From Notamacropus eugenii (lineage: Eukaryota > Chordata > Mammalia > Diprotodontia > Macropodidae), in NCBI RefSeq assembly GCF_028372415.1, contig NC_092878.1, positions 137,738,250 to 137,802,249 on the forward strand: a DNA stretch of 64,000 nt, given 5' to 3'. Within the stretch, counting starts at the first letter, position 1. Every line of letters starts with the position of its first letter. The position numbers and the translations under genes were made by a program. Under the pieces are notes generated by a model. It was not told the DNA's origin. It saw nothing but the letters and a program-made list of their open reading frames with translations, and did no database searches. This document shows positions 1-10,679 of the stretch, piece after piece.

Positions 1-1085
1 GAGAAAAAATGATAAAAAAAATATTATTGTTATATGTAGACCAAATAAAAGAAGATGTTCTGTCACTATTCAAAGTGGAGTTGTCCTGATTTGGGTTACT
101 TCATACACACCCTCAGTCCGTTGTTTAAATAATTGTGGCATCTTCTTTCAGCTACCCACCAGTCAAGTACTTATTCTCTTGCTAGGAATTTGCTATGTGA
201 TGTAATTTTAGCACTGGCCACCTTTGTCCACTTGGTCAAGTTATGATTTTTTTGTCTCAGGTTGTAACATTGTAGACTTTTTCTACAAAAGTTCTTTTTG
301 CTATCCAAGCTATCCACTCATATCACAGATTTGGAGAGGAAATCATCTTCATGCTAAATGATAATGCAGAATCTAGCAAATGTCTCAGCATGTAGGACAG
401 CCACATAATGATACTCTGGCTTTTGCAAGAACATGGATCCAGTCCTAAGATTTTTAGTTTGGGTCTCTGATAATTTTTTGTGATGATGCAAATCAGCACC
501 TACCTCTTTGTAAAGCATATTTTTCTGACTTGGTTATAATGCTTAGTTTTTCTCCTTGCAAGTCCACTTGTCAAACATAGCCTTTACATTTTGTAATCAA
601 CTCCTCCTCAGAAGGGTGTATGTATCAATTTCCTGGAACTTTCCCATACTATTACTGAATTATTTACATAATCAACTGGGTCTGGTCATTCTAAAAATGC
701 TGAGTGATTAATTTCTCCAAATATTATTCTTTTAGCAACCACTTCGTTTTCCCCTAACTCTTTTTCATTTCATTCTAAATTTTAAAATAATTTTAAATAA
801 TTCATAATCTCTACGCTTTTACATTCCATGTCTACTCATAAGATCAAGAAACATCTGATGTCTCAACAGTCATTATTCAACAATTCATTTCAAATATGTC
901 AACTTACATTTTTTAAAAGCAGTAAAACTGAATTCAGTTGACCAATAATGTTAGAATCAGCACTAGTCATGCAGCAAATAAAACGAGACAAATATGCAAA
1001 GTAGTAGTACGTAAAGACAGCAAGCACAGAATCATATAAAGCACCATTGTCAGACACTTTACATTAATAATTCTATAAAACACAA
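1..1085. other. Intergenic AT-rich DNA, nothing recognised
   Basis: No coding exon, RNA gene or clear repeat could be recognised. The sequence is AT-rich with stop codons in all frames. Old unrecognised repeat remnants are likely. Confidence 0.5.
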
Positions 1086-1087
1086 CA

Positions 1088-1345
1088 GGATAGCTAGGTG
1101 GCACTGCAGCAGATAGAGCTCCTGGCCTGAAGTCAGGAACACATCACTCTGAGTTCAAATCTGACCTCAGATACTTACTAGTTGTGTGACCCTGGACAAG
1201 TCACTTAATCCTGTTTGCCTCAGTTTCCTCATCTGCAAAATGAACTGGGGAAGGAAATGTCAAACTCTTCCAGTATCTTAGCCAAGAAAACCCCAAATGG
1301 GGTCACAAGGAGTTGGACATGACTGAAATGATTGAACAACAATTT
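1088..1345 (+). repeat. MAR1-type tRNA-derived SINE
   Basis: This is a full-length copy. The head reads agctaggtggcac, followed by the B-box-like segment gagttcaaatctgacctcag, then gtgtgaccctggacaagtca and a gtttcctcatctgcaaaatg block. It ends with gagttggacatgactgaaat and a short A/C-rich tail. The same order recurs many times in the window, which is the main evidence that the genome is marsupial. The family name is from memory. Confidence 0.85.
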
Positions 1346-2215
1346 CAAGAACTAGAGAGTGCCAGCAAATGGAAGAAAAGGGAGAGCTCATAAAAAGTCT
1401 CTTATTACTTAGCTATACCTGAATAAATAGAAAATAATTGATTGTCTTTGTGGAAGTCACTTTTAAATCAATCATTCATCTACTTATTAAATCAGAGATC
1501 AAAATCAAAGAATAAAAATAGAAATAAGACCATCATGGTGCACAATTAAAACAGCACCAACTTGCTATCTTAAAATAAATTATTGATAAAAAAAATAGAA
1601 GTGGGAAAAGGAACAGTTATCAGTAGGAATATTCACAATTTCCTCCAGAAGTAAATAATATAAATAAATGATAAATATAATTTAACTAATGACATATTGT
1701 CATGTAATATGACATAATATAATAAATATTATATAATATTATTGGCAACACAGATGTAAAATATAAATGTGAGGTATATAATGCTATTAATAGTATAAAT
1801 GCAAAATAGAAATATTGATAATACAAATGCAAAATATAAATGTAGAAACAATTACCCTAAGGGGAACGGTAAGAGTCTAGAAATCATCTCAGGCAACAGA
1901 CACTTGATCTCCTTGACAAACAAAGAAATATGGCATTCAAGGACAACATCAATTTAGAACATGCACTCACTTTCAAACTCTTATGGAACTTTAGGACAAC
2001 ATACACTCACTTTCAAACTCTTATGGAACTTAAGAGAGGGAAATATATAATATTTCCTTATTAGGCATTGAGAAGAAATGGTGGGGAAATTATTTGAAAG
2101 AAAACTTTGTGTGAGACCCAGTTAAGTCAAATCTTCTTCAGGACACTTGAGGGTAAAACTAGAAGGCCAATTGACAAATAAAAATGGAAAATAACTGCCA
2201 GATTTTTTTTATCTT
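1346..2215. other. AT-rich intergenic stretch
   Basis: Very AT-rich, with imperfect repetition of aaatgcaaaatataaatg-like words around 1620-1850. No gene seen. A short tandem duplication inside it is listed separately. Confidence 0.5.
1961..2031. repeat. Two-copy tandem duplication, 40-bp period
   Basis: A 31-base segment starting at 1961 is repeated at 2001 with a single A/G difference (atgcactcac versus atacactcac). This is a recent local duplication in non-coding DNA. Confidence 0.85.
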
Positions 2216-2219
2216 TTCA

Positions 2220-2285
2220 CATCAGTCCTTAACACAGTGCTTGGAACATAATAAGCATTTAATAAATACTTGTTCACTGGGAGGA
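2220..2285 (+). repeat. L2/MIR-like 3' tail fragment
   Basis: Reads acagtgcttggaacataa then taagcatttaataaatactt, the usual 3' end of L2 and MIR family elements in mammals. Confidence 0.55.
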
Positions 2286-2456
2286 CCCATGTTTTCATGA
2301 AGCAGTGTGAGAGAGAATTCTTAAATGAAGGGAAGTTTGCGAACAGTTAGCTTTTAGCAAGTTTTGTGAAGTTATACTTTGATTTAGAGTCAACAGGAGG
2401 TTTAGTGATTGCTAGGTGTACTTGTGTATAGTTAAAGGCTAAACTGAGTTATTCCA

Positions 2457-2660
2457 TCCAGGTGGTGCAGTGGCTAGAGAGTTGGACCTAGAGTCAGGAT
2501 GACCTGAGTTCAAATTCTGCCTTGGACATGTATTAGCCATGTAACCCTGGACAAATCACTTAACCTCTGTTTGCCTCATTTTCCTCAACTGTAAGACACA
2601 GATTATTATAGTTGCTACCTCACATATTCTGAGAATCAAATAAGGTAATATTTGTAAAGA
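2457..2660 (+). repeat. MAR1/CORE-SINE copy
   Basis: The head is aggtggtgcagtggctagag, followed by a B-box-like gagttcaaattctgcc. Its 3' half is of the gagaatcaaataaggtaata CORE type rather than the gactgaaatgactgaac type seen at 1088. The window therefore contains two SINE subtypes that share a head. Confidence 0.75.
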
Positions 2661-2672
2661 AAGAAATGGAGA

Positions 2673-2679
<7 letters not shown>

Positions 2680-2712
<33 letters not shown>
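2680..2712. repeat. (GA)n microsatellite
   Basis: About sixteen GA units directly after the CORE-SINE tail at 2457-2660. Confidence 0.9.
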
Positions 2713-2717
<5 letters not shown>

Positions 2718-3600
2718 GAAAAAAATTAAGAGAGAAAAAACTTAAAGTACTCCATTTACTGCTTGTCCTGATGACTAATTTGGTTATAGAGTCATACACA
2801 TTACTTTATACATTACACAATATACATTACTTTATAAACTGCCTAATTTAGTCTGTTACGTACTATTAAATAAACTCTTTTGACTAGAAGAAAATCCCAC
2901 CATTTTCATTTCAGGTGGAGACTTGGGATGGGAGATATGTCATCTTCTTGAGTAATGTCCACCCACCAGCCATAATGAACAAAATATATAGAATTCATCC
3001 CAAATGGTAATAGATTAGAATATATGGTCTTCAGGAGATAAATGTGACATGGAAAGGTTTCCACTTGCCTAGATTCACACAAAGTATAAGGTCAGCTCTC
3101 CATCCAACAGGCTGCCTTTTTATGATTTACTGTGTACATGTGATTTTTCCAAAATGAAAGAACTTCCTTGAGTGCTTAGAACAATTGTTTTTATGTTTTT
3201 AATTCCAGTGCTGAGCAAAATATCTGACTGCGCTTTTGAGTATTAAGTAGGCAGCTAATGAATGACATTGAATGAGTGAATGTTAAACTCTACGTTGGAA
3301 ACATTAAATCCGCAATCTCTACTTGGTCAAGTCTGACCAATGGAGATAAAGTTATAGCAGTCTCACCTCTGATTTTGATTTATTAACCACCTACATTTCA
3401 GATACAAGCAATATTTCTCTAGAAGGAAGCTCTTTATTATCTTAATTTTGTCATCCCTTACCAGTCAGATAATCAGACACTTCACAGATTCTAATGTTTC
3501 TTTTGTTGAGTGAATACAGCAGATAAAGTTGATAATATTTTAGAAGTTATCATTACTAGGGTTTATTTGACTTTTCTACTTTAGATCTCATTACAAAATG
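2713..3600. other. Intergenic, nothing recognised
   Basis: No convincing exon, RNA gene or known repeat seen on either strand. Confidence 0.45.
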
Positions 3601-3611
3601 TTCCCTTTTTT

Positions 3612-3925
3612 TAATGAATGAGATGGTTTCAGAGAAACCTGGAAGGACTTGTATGAACTGAGTGGAACCTAGAGAACCATGTATACTGCGTATACAATGA
3701 TCTAACATTGCAAAGGCAAACAACTTTGAAAGACTCAAGAACTCTGAGCATGCACTGATCTGCCACAATTTTGGAGGACCGATGATAAGCAGGAGGTTAC
3801 TCATCTACTAACAGAGAGATAATAGATTCGAATACAAAAATGAGACATTCATCTTTGGAAATGGCCAATGTAGAAATCTGTTTTGCTTGACTGTGGATAT
3901 TTGCAGCAAGAGATTTGTTTTTTCT
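3612..3925 (+). repeat. L1 3'-end fragment
   Basis: Contains ggtttcagagaaacctgga, a tgaactgagtggaacc-like block and gaaccatgtatac. These are diverged versions of the marsupial L1 3' untranslated region, seen best preserved at 15920-16320. It runs into a long pyrimidine tract. Confidence 0.65.
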
Positions 3926-4256
3926 TTCTTTTCTTTCCTGCTTTCCTTCTTTATCTCTCCTGCTCTTTATTTCTCCCTCTCTCCTGTTCTTTCTTTCTCC
4001 TTTGCTCTCTATTTCTTTCTCCCTTCCTTCCTTCCTTTCTTTCTCCCTCTCTCCATCCCTCTCTTTCTTTTTTCTTTCTCTTTCTCTTTTCCTTCCTCCT
4101 TTTTTCCTTTCTCCATCCCTTCCTCTCTTTGTTTCTTCTTTTTAACTTTGTTTTTCTTTCTCCCTTCCTTCCTCTCTTTTCTTCTCTCTTCCTCTTTTTC
4201 TTACTTCCTCCTTCCCTTCTTTCCTTCCACCCTCCCTCCTTCTTTCTTTCTCTCCA
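3915..4256 (+). repeat. (TTTC/TTCC)n pyrimidine tract
   Basis: Roughly 340 bases of almost pure C/T on the + strand. It creates long but meaningless open frames rich in Phe, Leu and Ser (or Arg, Lys and Glu on the other strand). It probably expanded from the pyrimidine-rich L1 3' untranslated region just upstream. Confidence 0.9.
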
Positions 4257-4890
4257 AATGTGGGCATAAGGAGGAAAAAACAAATCCTTGTTAATTTTTA
4301 AAATTAAATTTATTAAACTCAAAGGGTTTTTTAATTGGTTTTTTCCCCAAAAGTTCTTCCTGGAGTTGTCTACACATACTCTAAAATCTCTGGAGCTCTT
4401 GAGAATACCAAAATTTTAAAATTCCACACAGTCTCAAACTATTGGTTCTATCTCTACAATTTTCTTCCATGATATGGTACTCAACATTTTGGTATTTGCC
4501 TCCAATAAACTGGACTCCCCTTTAGCAACTCAATATGGAGCTTTCTTCCTGAACTCCATGTAGAGCTTCCTTAAACCTGTTTATAATTCCTACCTGCGTA
4601 ACATTTGGGGATGAATTCTGTATGTGTTAATGATGGCTGGTGGAGGAGCACTATTGAAAATGGTATCTTTCCATGTAAAACTTTGCAACTATGGCACAGA
4701 CTCCACCAGATTCTTAACTGAAGCAAAGTTCCAAAACGTCTTTATGTTGGCCCAAAGTGTCAAACACCTAGCTCCTAAAGATTACTTCATATTTACTCTT
4801 TCTCCTTCTACTCTGGCCCTGGAAGTCCCTCACAACAAAAAGTAAATTTAAAGGAGATGCCTTAAAGTTTTATTGATATTTCCAGATGTT
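4257..4890. other. Intergenic, nothing recognised
   Basis: No gene-like feature seen. Confidence 0.4.
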
Positions 4891-4892
4891 GT

Positions 4893-5165
4893 ATTGAGGC
4901 AGGTAGGTGGAAAAGTGGATACAACCCTGGACCAAGAGTAAGGAAGACCTGAGTTCAAATGTGACCTCAAACACTTACTAGCTATGTGACCCTGGGCAAA
5001 TCACTTAACCACTGTTTGCCTCAGTTTCTTCAACTGCACACTGTGGATAATAACAGCACCTACCTTCTAGGGTTGTTGTGAGGATCAATTGAAATAATAT
5101 TTGTAAAAAGTGCCTACAGCAGTGCCTGGAATATAGTAGGCACTATGTAAATGCTTTGTCTCTTC
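4893..5165 (+). repeat. MAR1/CORE-SINE copy
   Basis: Shows gcaggtaggtggaaaagtgg, gacctgagttcaaatgtgac and gtgaccctgggcaaatcact. The CORE tail gggttgttgtgaggatcaa is followed by tagtaggcactatgtaaatg. Full length. Confidence 0.85.
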
Positions 5166-5169
5166 TCTT

Positions 5170-6180
5170 TCCCCTTTGCATTGTCTTCATTTCAAATACA
5201 CATCCCCTCCCCATTTCTTGCAACAAAGAATTAAAAAATAAAGAAAGGGGCAAAATAGTTTGGGGAAAACCCATCAGCCCCATCAGGTTGATGCCTTTTT
5301 CATATCTCTTCTCTCCTAGTACCCCCTGGGAAGGCCATTTCCAGAGATAGCAGGGTAGCCATCTGGTTGTTTAAAATAATTCTTGCTTATATTGACCTCT
5401 ACTGGCCAGAGTGAATACTTTTAAAGCAAAGTTGGTCCAAGAAAAATAACAAAGATTTGGACTAGATCTTCAAGATACTAAAGTGTGTAACACTATCTGG
5501 ATCCATTGGGTGAGCCAGAAACCACTTTTGCAAACTTCACAACAAAAGCTGGTTCAGTCTAAGTTTTATTTTAATACGTGCTTTCGTTATTCAGAAATGG
5601 ATGCCAAGACAATTAAGCATGACCTTTCCATACAGATGGTGCCTCACTTCACACGCACACACAGCACCTGTTACATTAACACTCATAGGCAGATGTTTGC
5701 ATATTTTTAATGCACACTGCCTTAATATGGTAAAGTGCTGAAGCAATAGTTTTGCAGAAAGGAGCCCAGTATCACTTAATCTATGTGCCTTAGCTGACGA
5801 AATAGACTCATGCAATTCTAGGAAATCCTGGGTCATGTCAAGTAAAGAGTTCTTATTGAACTACATACACATGTGTTTAATAAACTGAATGAAATAGCTG
5901 TTTCACAAACACCACATTGCTTGTGAGCCCACAGAGGTACTGGCTGATCCTCTGATGGTCTGGGATATGCTCAGGATCATTGAACTGGAAGGTCAGTCCT
6001 TTACAAAGAAGACAATGAAACCCATCATTGTGGAGACATAGATCTAAAGTTTCAAAAGACCTCAACACCATTTCATCTAGTTTAATTTAAATTAATTTAA
6101 TTTAAACCTCTTCACTTCATAGATGAGAAAATCAAGTAACAGAGCTTAAGGAACAACAAAAACAATGAAAATAATGATAA
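5170..6180. other. Intergenic, nothing recognised
   Basis: No supported gene. Short open frames here have no recognisable domain and no splice context. Confidence 0.4.
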
Positions 6181-6184
6181 TAAT

Positions 6185-6415
6185 AGGCATGTATATAGCA
6201 ATATAATAAGGATTGCGAAAGATTTTACAGTCATCTGATCTTCACAACAACTCTGTAAGGTAGGTGTCATTATTATCTCCATTTCACAGATGAGAAAGCT
6301 AAGAGATTAAGTGACTTCCCCAGGTCACTTAGCTAGCAAATGCATCATGCAGCATTTGAAACCAGATCATCTGATCAGCAAACCCGTGTTCTTTCCATTG
6401 TGCCACACTCTCTCC
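6185..6415 (-). repeat. CORE-SINE/MIR-like element
   Basis: On the + strand it reads ttcacaacaactctgtaagg, ccatttcacagatgagaaag and gattaagtgacttccccagg. These are the reverse complement of the SINE 3' half and the gtgac...aagtcact block. Confidence 0.75.
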
Positions 6416-6439
6416 CTCATGCATAAGAACAAAAGTGTT

Positions 6440-7115
6440 GAGAATCTTTTGGATGGAAGAGTTAATATAGTCTAACTTCTTGACTCATTCAGGAATTTCT
6501 TTCTATAACTTCCTTAACGGTGATCATTCAGCCTCTGTTGGAACACAGCAATCAGAAACTTCCTACGTCGTAAGACAGATAGATGATCCAACTTTGGGAT
6601 AGTTCTGTTAAAAAAAAAATAAACGAAAAACCCTCTTCATTATATTGAACTTCTTAAGTTGTGGGCCCCAACCCCATATGGGTTCACAAAACATTTGGCA
6701 ACAGTAAAAAGTTTCTGAACACGCAACGACCAAAACTTAATTCAAAATCCAACAGGTAATGAGTCTGAGGTGCTTCTGGTGGTGCTTAACCATGCCACAC
6801 AGAATAACTTCACTGCAGCTGAACACAAAGCATGTGCACTTTGCACTCTGCATGCCCTCAGGTAAACTAGCACTTCCAAAATTCAGAAAAGTGTCTTGAG
6901 TGGAAAGAAGCCCTGAACCAGTCTCTAGTGTCTGGCACATAGAAGGCACTTGATAAATGGTTATTGACTGACTAAATCAATGCCTGTAGCTTTTACCCTT
7001 TGAACCTAATCCTATCCTCTGGACTTTAGTAGAAAATAATGCATTCTTCCATGTGACAGCTCCTTAAATATATTAAGACTGTTTTACACCTCTCCCAAAT
7101 GTTCTCTTCTATCAA
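6440..7115 (-). repeat. Diverged CR1/L3-like fragments with an L2/MIR scrap
   Basis: Blocks around 6460-6600 and 6980-7110 resemble the antisense 3' part of CR1/L3 LINEs, with phrases such as aacttcctacg and gtgacagctccttaaatat. A short L2/MIR-type tail (gtctggcacatagaaggcac) lies near 6928-6975. Assignment is tentative. Confidence 0.4.
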
Positions 7116-7224
7116 TGAACAAGTATAATTAAACAGCTGCCATGTGCCAGGCAATATGTTAATCCTTGGAGATACAAAAGTAAAAACAAAATAGCCCCCA
7201 TCCTCTCAGATCTAATATTCTATC

Positions 7225-7490
7225 TGGGGGCAGCTGAGTGGCACAGAATGCCAGTGCTGGAGTCAGGAAGACCTGAGTTCAAATCCAGCCTCAGACACTT
7301 ACTAGCTGGATCACCCTGGGCCAAGTCACCTATCCCCTAGTTATCTCAGTTTCCTAATCTATAAAATGAGGATAAGAATAGTTACCTCCCAGGGTTGTTG
7401 TGAAGATTAAAAGAGATAAGGATTGTAAAGAGCTTAGCACAGTGTCTGGATCATGGTAAGTGCTATTTAAATATTAGCTATTATTATTAT
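7225..7490 (+). repeat. MAR1/CORE-SINE copy
   Basis: Begins gggggcagctgagtggcaca and continues with agacctgagttcaaatccag and a CORE tail ending in ctattattattataatc. It lies inside the older repeat of 7135-9660. Confidence 0.85.
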
Positions 7491-8404
7491 AATCAGAGGA
7501 AACAATACGTATATAAATATTTACAAATTATATATGTGTACATATAAACTAAATACATAAATAGTGTACAATGTAATAAATGTATAATAATAAATTATAA
7601 ACAGGAAATAATAGAATAAATAATAAGCAATAATAAATGAGAGATGAACGATAGATCATAAAATAAATTCATAAATGCATAAATAATGAGGAGGGGGAGG
7701 GGATCAGGATGGGCATCATGTAGTAGGTGATGTCTAAGATGAATTTTGAAGGAAACTAAAGAGCCTAAGAGATGAAAATGAGAAGGAAGTGCATTCCAAC
7801 CATGGGAATATGTCTGAGCAGACACATGGAGTTAGGAGATGGAATGTTGTGTGAGAGGAGAAACAGGAAGGCCAATGTAGCTGGACCATAGGGTATGTGA
7901 AAGAGAGTCATCTTTAATAAGGCTGAAAAGGTAGACTAAAAATAGATTGTGAGAGGATGTAAATGAATGTTACCTTAGAGTTGGAGATCTTAGCCTTTTT
8001 TGAGGCCATGGGCCCCTTGGGCAGACTGGTGAAGCCTATGGACTCCTTTTTAGAATCATGTTTTAAACTGCATAAAATAAAATATATAGGGTATAATGGA
8101 AACTAAATGCAATGACAATAAAGATATAATTTTTTACATTCAAGTCCAAAGTTTTCTTGACCTCTGTCTACCAGATGAAGGTGCCAGATGAAGAAACCTT
8201 AAGGGCTAGAGATAATAGGGAGCCACTGGAGTTTACTGAATGGAGGAGGGCAATGGCCAACTTTAGGAAAATTATTTTTGTAGTTGTGCAGAGGAAAGAC
8301 TGGATTGAGGAGAAACTAGAGGCAGGGAGAAATAGGAGACTATTCTAACAGTCCAAGTGAAAGCTCCGATAAGGGCCAGAACTAAGATGGTACCTATGGG
8401 ATTG

Positions 8405-8950
8405 GAGAAAAGGGAGTGGCTGGAAATTGCAGGAATGCCTATCAATTAGAGAATGACCGCACAAGTTGTGGGATATGATTGTGATGGGATATTACTGTGA
8501 TACAAGACATGATGAGCTCATGGGAAGACTTGCATGAAACAAGGAAGCGTGAAATGAGAACCAAGAGAACATTGTATACAGTTAATAGCAACATTGTTTT
8601 AAGAATGACTTTGAGTGACTAAGTGAATTTTATAAACACTGAAATTAACTATAAAGGACACATGAAGAAAGATCTTCTCTGCATTCAGAGAAAGAACTGA
8701 CAAGTAGAAGTATGTGTAGAATGATTTTACGTGTGAGTGTGTATGCCTATTTACGTTTTAATGGTAGCCATTTCTAGGTTGGGGGAAGGGGAAAAAAGAA
8801 AAAAAAGAAATTTACGTGATAGTTTTATTATATATTTAAAAGGGATACACAAGTCGTGCACAACAGATTTGCAGCTTCATGGGCAATCATCTTTTTTTAT
8901 TACACTGTGTTATGGAAATACTTGTTTTATTCTAACCCTAAATAAAATAA
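8405..8950 (+). repeat. L1 3'-end fragment
   Basis: Contains ggaatgcctatcaattagag, agaaccaagagaacattgta and agaaagaactgacaagtag. These are the end of ORF2 and the 3' untranslated region of the marsupial L1 seen complete at 15840-16420. It ends near taaataaaataaatag. It is 5' truncated. Confidence 0.75.
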
Positions 8951-9101
8951 ATAGATGTGGGGAGAGAAAGAGATGACTGTAAGAGATGCTATTAATATAG
9001 AATCACCAAGACTTGGTAATCGATTTGGATATGTGGATCTCAGAATGGAAGCTGAGGATGTTGATAACTGCTCCTTGGTTGTGAAACATGAATGACCAGA
9101 A

Positions 9102-9237
9102 TAGGGGTGGGGAACCTAAGGCCTTGAGGCCATGGGTAGCCCTCTAGGTCCTCAAGTGCAGGAGCTTCCATTTGGGGCTGTACTTGAGGGCCTAAAGGGT
9201 CACCTGTGACCTCAAGGACGCAGGTTGCCCAGCCCTG
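9102..9237. mobile_element. Short hAT-type non-autonomous DNA transposon
   Basis: The 136-bp unit has terminal inverted repeats: left taggggtggggaacct, and right, read in reverse complement, cagggctgggcaacct (13 of 16 identical). It is flanked by 8-bp near-identical duplications, gaccagaa (9094-9101) and gactagaa (9238-9245). An 8-bp duplication and CAGGG-type ends are the hallmark of hAT elements. There is no coding capacity, and the interior is itself largely palindromic. Confidence 0.75.
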
Positions 9238-9660
9238 GACTAGAAGGATCTTGGTGCCCCCCAATAAAGTTATGAAGGAGAGGATGAGGGGTTTTTTTGG
9301 TGGGTGGAGTATGGGAAGAGGTGATGAATTCTGTTTTAGATGATGTTGAGTTGAGATGTATAGGGAACACGTGGTTTGAAATATCCAAGAGTCGACTGAT
9401 AACGCAGAGTGTAATTTAGGAGGCAGATTATGGCCAGGTTGATATGTCTGGGAGTCATAGAAACAGAGATTACATTAAATGCATGGGAGCTACTGACGTT
9501 ACTGAGAGGGTGTGCAGAGAAAGAAGATAAGAAAGGTGAGTTCCTTGGAGAGGGTAGAAGTTGTCCCTTCTCAGCAGCACAGTCACTGTCTGCCACATCT
9601 TCAGTTCCCTTCTTCAAGACCATGAGGGACAATGTCCAAGCAGAAAAAGGTGTGACATTT

Positions 9661-10185
9661 TAAAATTGGAGATGCTTAACAGGGCACTGAGATTGAAAAA
9701 AAATCTTGAAGAATGGACAGCCTCTACTCCATCCCTGGCTTACTTTCATTTAATTATGTTTTTTTTAAAGAATACAATTGCTTAATTTAATATTATTTCT
9801 CATACACACCTGTGATTGACCCTGTCCTTATGTTACTTAGGATATCTTGGTTTGCAGTATGAGAGCAAAGTGGGAGCCATACAAGGGAGGTCCACCCCTT
9901 ACCCATGTTTAAAGAGTTTTGCTTTCTTACTGAGGGTGTAAGAATGAACCATTTCATAATTACACCTACAAGTACAGAAGTATTATAAATACAGAAGTAC
10001 AAATACAGAAGTATTATAAATATGGGCTATATTTTATAAATCTGTCCCATAGATATGACTCCCCAAAATAACTGAATGTTATTGTAAGGGTAGGACAGGA
10101 GGGTAGGTAGAGTAAGAGGCTTGATAAGAGAAAAGGAAACTTGGAACACCTATAGGAAGTATGATAGAGAATAATCAGGAACAGC
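9661..10185. other. Intergenic, nothing recognised
   Basis: Contains a short local repetition of acagaagtattataaat around 9970-10020. No gene seen. Confidence 0.4.
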
Positions 10186-10187
10186 TA

Positions 10188-10405
10188 GGTGGCACAGCAC
10201 TCAGCCTGGAGTCGGGAAGACCTGAGTTCAAATCCAGTCTCAGAAACTTACTAGCTGTGTGACCTTGGGCAAGTCACTTCACCCTGTTTGCCTCAGTTTC
10301 CTCATCTGTAAAGTGAGATGGAGATGGCAAACCTCTTTATTATCTTTGCCCCAAAATACCTGAGGGCATCACAAAGAATTGAACACAACTGAATAACAAT
10401 AAAAG
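10188..10405 (+). repeat. MAR1 SINE
   Basis: Begins cagctaggtggcacagcact, contains gacctgagttcaaatccagt and gtgaccttgggcaagtcact, and ends gaattgaacacaactgaata. Nearly full length. Confidence 0.85.
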
Positions 10406-10409
10406 AACT

Positions 10410-10485
10410 TCTTTGTTCTAAGCCTTCTTGGGTTTCAGTTATGTCCAACTCTTTGTGACCTCACTTGGGGTTTTCTTGGCAAAGA
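10410..10485 (-). repeat. MAR1 SINE 3' fragment
   Basis: On + it reads ttatgtccaactctttgtga and cttggggttttcttggcaaa, the reverse complement of the MAR1 3' end. It lies tail to tail with the copy at 10188-10405. Confidence 0.7.
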
Positions 10486-10504
10486 TAGTTTAGTGGTTTA
10501 TAAG

Positions 10505-10577
10505 TTCACTGAAACTTGGATTCAGTCAAAGGGCTACACTTGAGGACCTAGAGGGGCACACAAGTTCCCCACACTGG
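10505..10577. mobile_element. Half of a hAT-type short element
   Basis: The sequence tcagtcaaagggctacactt, then gaggacctagaggggcaca, ends in acaagttccccacactgg. Read in reverse this is the same terminus as the element at 9102-9237. Only one terminal repeat is present. Confidence 0.55.
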
Positions 10578-10675
10578 GGCTAGTTATTTAACCTCTTTGG
10601 ACCTTTGTTTCTTCATCTATAAAATGAGGTTTCACTAAATGTCCTCTTCCAGCTCTGGCCCTATGATCCATAATC
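10578..10675 (+). repeat. MIR-like SINE fragment
   Basis: Reads tatttaacctctttggacct, cttcatctataaaatgaggt and cctcttccagctctggccct, the MIR/THER1 3' half. Confidence 0.65.
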
Positions 10676-10679
10676 CAAA

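Larger units (their letters stand above)
7135..9660 (+). repeat. Ancient mammalian repeat broken by three younger insertions
   Basis: Pieces at about 7135-7205, 7740-7880, 8215-8350 and 9380-9530 follow the order of an old mammalian interspersed repeat: catgtgccaggcaatatg, gcattccaaccatggg, gggagccactggagttta, ttaggaggcagattatgg. I know this pattern but cannot name the family. A MAR1 SINE, an L1 tail and a small hAT element sit inside it, so it is older than all three. Nearby related copies lie at 29105 and 41650. Confidence 0.5.

Noticed and set aside
3883..4322. Open frames of 123-135 codons on both strands
   Set aside because: They come from the C/T-only tract, with Phe/Leu/Ser on one strand and Arg/Lys/Glu on the other. 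There is no domain or splice context.
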